Positions 63,026 through 64,000 of a DNA stretch of 64,000 nt are shown here, one piece after another; within the stretch, counting starts at the first letter, position 1, and each line of letters starts with the position of its first letter. The notes under the pieces were generated by a model. The model was not told the DNA's origin. It saw only the letters and a list, made by a program, of their open reading frames with translations, and ran no database searches. The translations under genes and the position numbers were made by a program. This DNA comes from Myxococcus llanfairpwllgwyngyllgogerychwyrndrobwllllantysiliogogogochensis (GTDB taxonomy: Bacteria; Myxococcota; Myxococcia; Myxococcales; Myxococcaceae). Where the stretch lies: positions 1-64,000 of the forward strand of contig NZ_VIFM01000012.1 of assembly GCF_006636215.1 (NCBI RefSeq), written 5' to 3'.

Positions 63026-64000
63026 ATGTCCCCACGTTTCGAAGGGCTCGCCCGCTGTCTGGGGTTGAGCGTGTTGTGTCTGGGTCTGTCGCTTGGCTGT
63101 AACGACTCCGGGAGCGCACCGCGACCTCCTCCCGTAGCGGAGGACACGGTGGACGCGGCGGCCTCCTCGGTGGCGGTGGACAAGCCCACGGGTGTGCTCG
63201 CCAACGGCACGGACCAGGCCGCCGTCACGGTGACGGTGGTGGGCAAGGACGGCGCGCGGATGTCCGGGCGCGCCGTGACGGTGACGGTGGACGGCGAGGG
63301 AGCTTCCATCGCGGTGCCTCCGGGGCAGACGGGCAGCGACGGCTCGGCGCGTGCGCTGGTGGTATCGACGGCTCCAGGCGTGAAGACGGTGAGGGCGTCG
63401 GTCAAGGACGCGAAAGGCCTGACGGTTCCGCTCACCGCCACCGCCACGGTGGAGTTTGTCGCGGTCACCCCCACGGCCTCGCGCCTCGCGTTCCGACAGG
63501 CCCTTCCGGATGGCGTGGCGGGTGTTCCTCTCGCTGGCCTGGAGGTCGTCCTCCAGGACGCCACCGGGGCCACCGTCTCCAACGCCACGGCGGAGGTCAC
63601 GCTGTCGCTGACCTCCGTGGGTGTCGTCTTCCCGGAGGGCCAATTGACGGTGACGGCGGTGGACGGCGTGGCGCTCTTTCCGGACGTGGTGCTGAAGCGG
63701 GCGGGCGACACCTACCAGTTCACCGCGAACGCCCCGGGGCTCGAGCCGGCCACGAGTTCCTCCTTCAAGGTGAACCCCGGCGCTCCGGCGGCCGTGGGAC
63801 TGAGTACGCAGATGGAGTCGGCGGTGGCGGGCGTGGCGCAGGATCTCCAGGTGACGGTGCAGGACGCGTACTTCAACACCGTGACGAACTACACGGGCAC
63901 GGTGACGCTGACGTCCACGGACGCGGCGGCGAGTCTTCCCGCCGCGCATGCGTACACGCCCTCGGACGCGGGGCAGTTCACCTTTACGGGCATCACCTTC
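63026..64000 (+). CDS. Ig-like (Big-1/invasin-type) lipoprotein, cut by window end
   Basis: At least 325 aa; the stop lies beyond the window. Signal MSPRFEGLARCLGLSVLCLG with lipobox SLGC. Then tandem ~95-aa Ig-like domains of the Big-1 type: VAVDKPTGVLANGTDQAAVT, ALVVSTAPGVKTVRASVKDA, and a related second and third unit (VEFVAVTPTASRL, VQDAYFNTVTNYTGTVTLTS). Such repeats form stalks on surface proteins. GGAGA lies upstream of ATG 63026. What the stalk carries cannot be seen here. Confidence 0.78.
   Translation, partial: MSPRFEGLARCLGLSVLCLGLSLGCNDSGSAPRPPPVAEDTVDAAASSVAVDKPTGVLANGTDQAAVTVTVVGKDGARMSGRAVTVTVDGEGASIAVPPGQTGSDGSARALVVSTAPGVKTVRASVKDAKGLTVPLTATATVEFVAVTPTASRLAFRQALPDGVAGVPLAGLEVVLQDATGATVSNATAEVTLSLTSVGVVFPEGQLTVTAVDGVALFPDVVLKRAGDTYQFTANAPGLEPATSSSFKVNPGAPAAVGLSTQMESAVAGVAQDLQVTVQDAYFNTVTNYTGTVTLTSTDAAASLPAAHAYTPSDAGQFTFTGITF

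Noticed and set aside
1-64000. CRISPR arrays, tRNA and rRNA genes, riboswitches
   Set aside because: No regularly spaced identical repeats with unique spacers, no cloverleaf or rRNA sequence, and no riboswitch-like conserved core was recognised by eye; a covariance-model scan would be decisive.

Overview
The window is high-GC DNA with strongly GC-biased third codon positions and long antisense shadow ORFs. Its gene content points to a myxobacterium (Myxococcota, Myxococcaceae/Archangiaceae type): a DUF2378 protein (a family restricted to Myxococcales), a SitA-type lipoprotein toxin with a DUF2019 immunity gene, NtrB/NtrC-style two-component genes, and very many lipoproteins and secreted multidomain proteins. 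I cannot name the genus from sequence alone. No rRNA, tRNA or CRISPR array was seen.

Layout. 0.2-12.6 kb is mostly ordinary chromosome: a small secreted protein, a Ski2/Mtr4-like DUF3516 helicase, a secreted copper-radical (galactose/glyoxal oxidase-like) oxidase with duplicated C-terminal domains, an ADP-forming acyl-CoA synthetase-GNAT fusion, a siderophore-interacting flavoprotein, an NmrA-like reductase divergent from a LysR regulator, and a DUF2378 gene. 12.8-17.6 kb holds a DUF3014 membrane protein and a tight operon of histidine kinase, sigma-54 activator and signal-less OmpA-like protein. 17.9-19.6 kb is the polymorphic lipoprotein toxin and its immunity gene.

20-38 kb is accessory and rich in exported proteins: a Tat-exported protein behind a cluster of ATGCAA half-sites, a tandem pair of Cys-rich lipoproteins with near-identical 5' ends, a DUF4038 glycosidase-like lipoprotein, an inhibitory-type serpin lipoprotein, a six-repeat lipoprotein, and a double-headed esterase. 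Between them lie decayed genes (TPR protein, thiolase, IS3 and IS91 transposases, two unidentified relics). 38.2-41.7 kb is an IS graveyard: at least four IS66 tnpA relics and one tnpC relic, with two IS66 left ends in inverted orientation flanking a protein-kinase-fold gene.

42-64 kb returns to small secreted proteins, a methyltransferase/TetR divergent pair, a PQQ-type propeller, a carboxypeptidase-regulatory-like protein, several lipoproteins, a GDPD-PhoX operon (phosphate release from organophosphates), a 1507-aa amidohydrolase/TSP3/Ig/lamin-tail lipoprotein, an orphan DUF4157 toxin-like protein, and an Ig-like lipoprotein cut by the window end.

Functionally, the region is dominated by the cell surface and outside world: kin-discrimination toxin, protease inhibitor, polysaccharide/ester/phosphoester hydrolases and an extracellular oxidase, with the regulators (NtrC-like, LysR, TetR) adjacent to their likely targets. 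Functions are inferred from motifs read by eye; no database search was possible.
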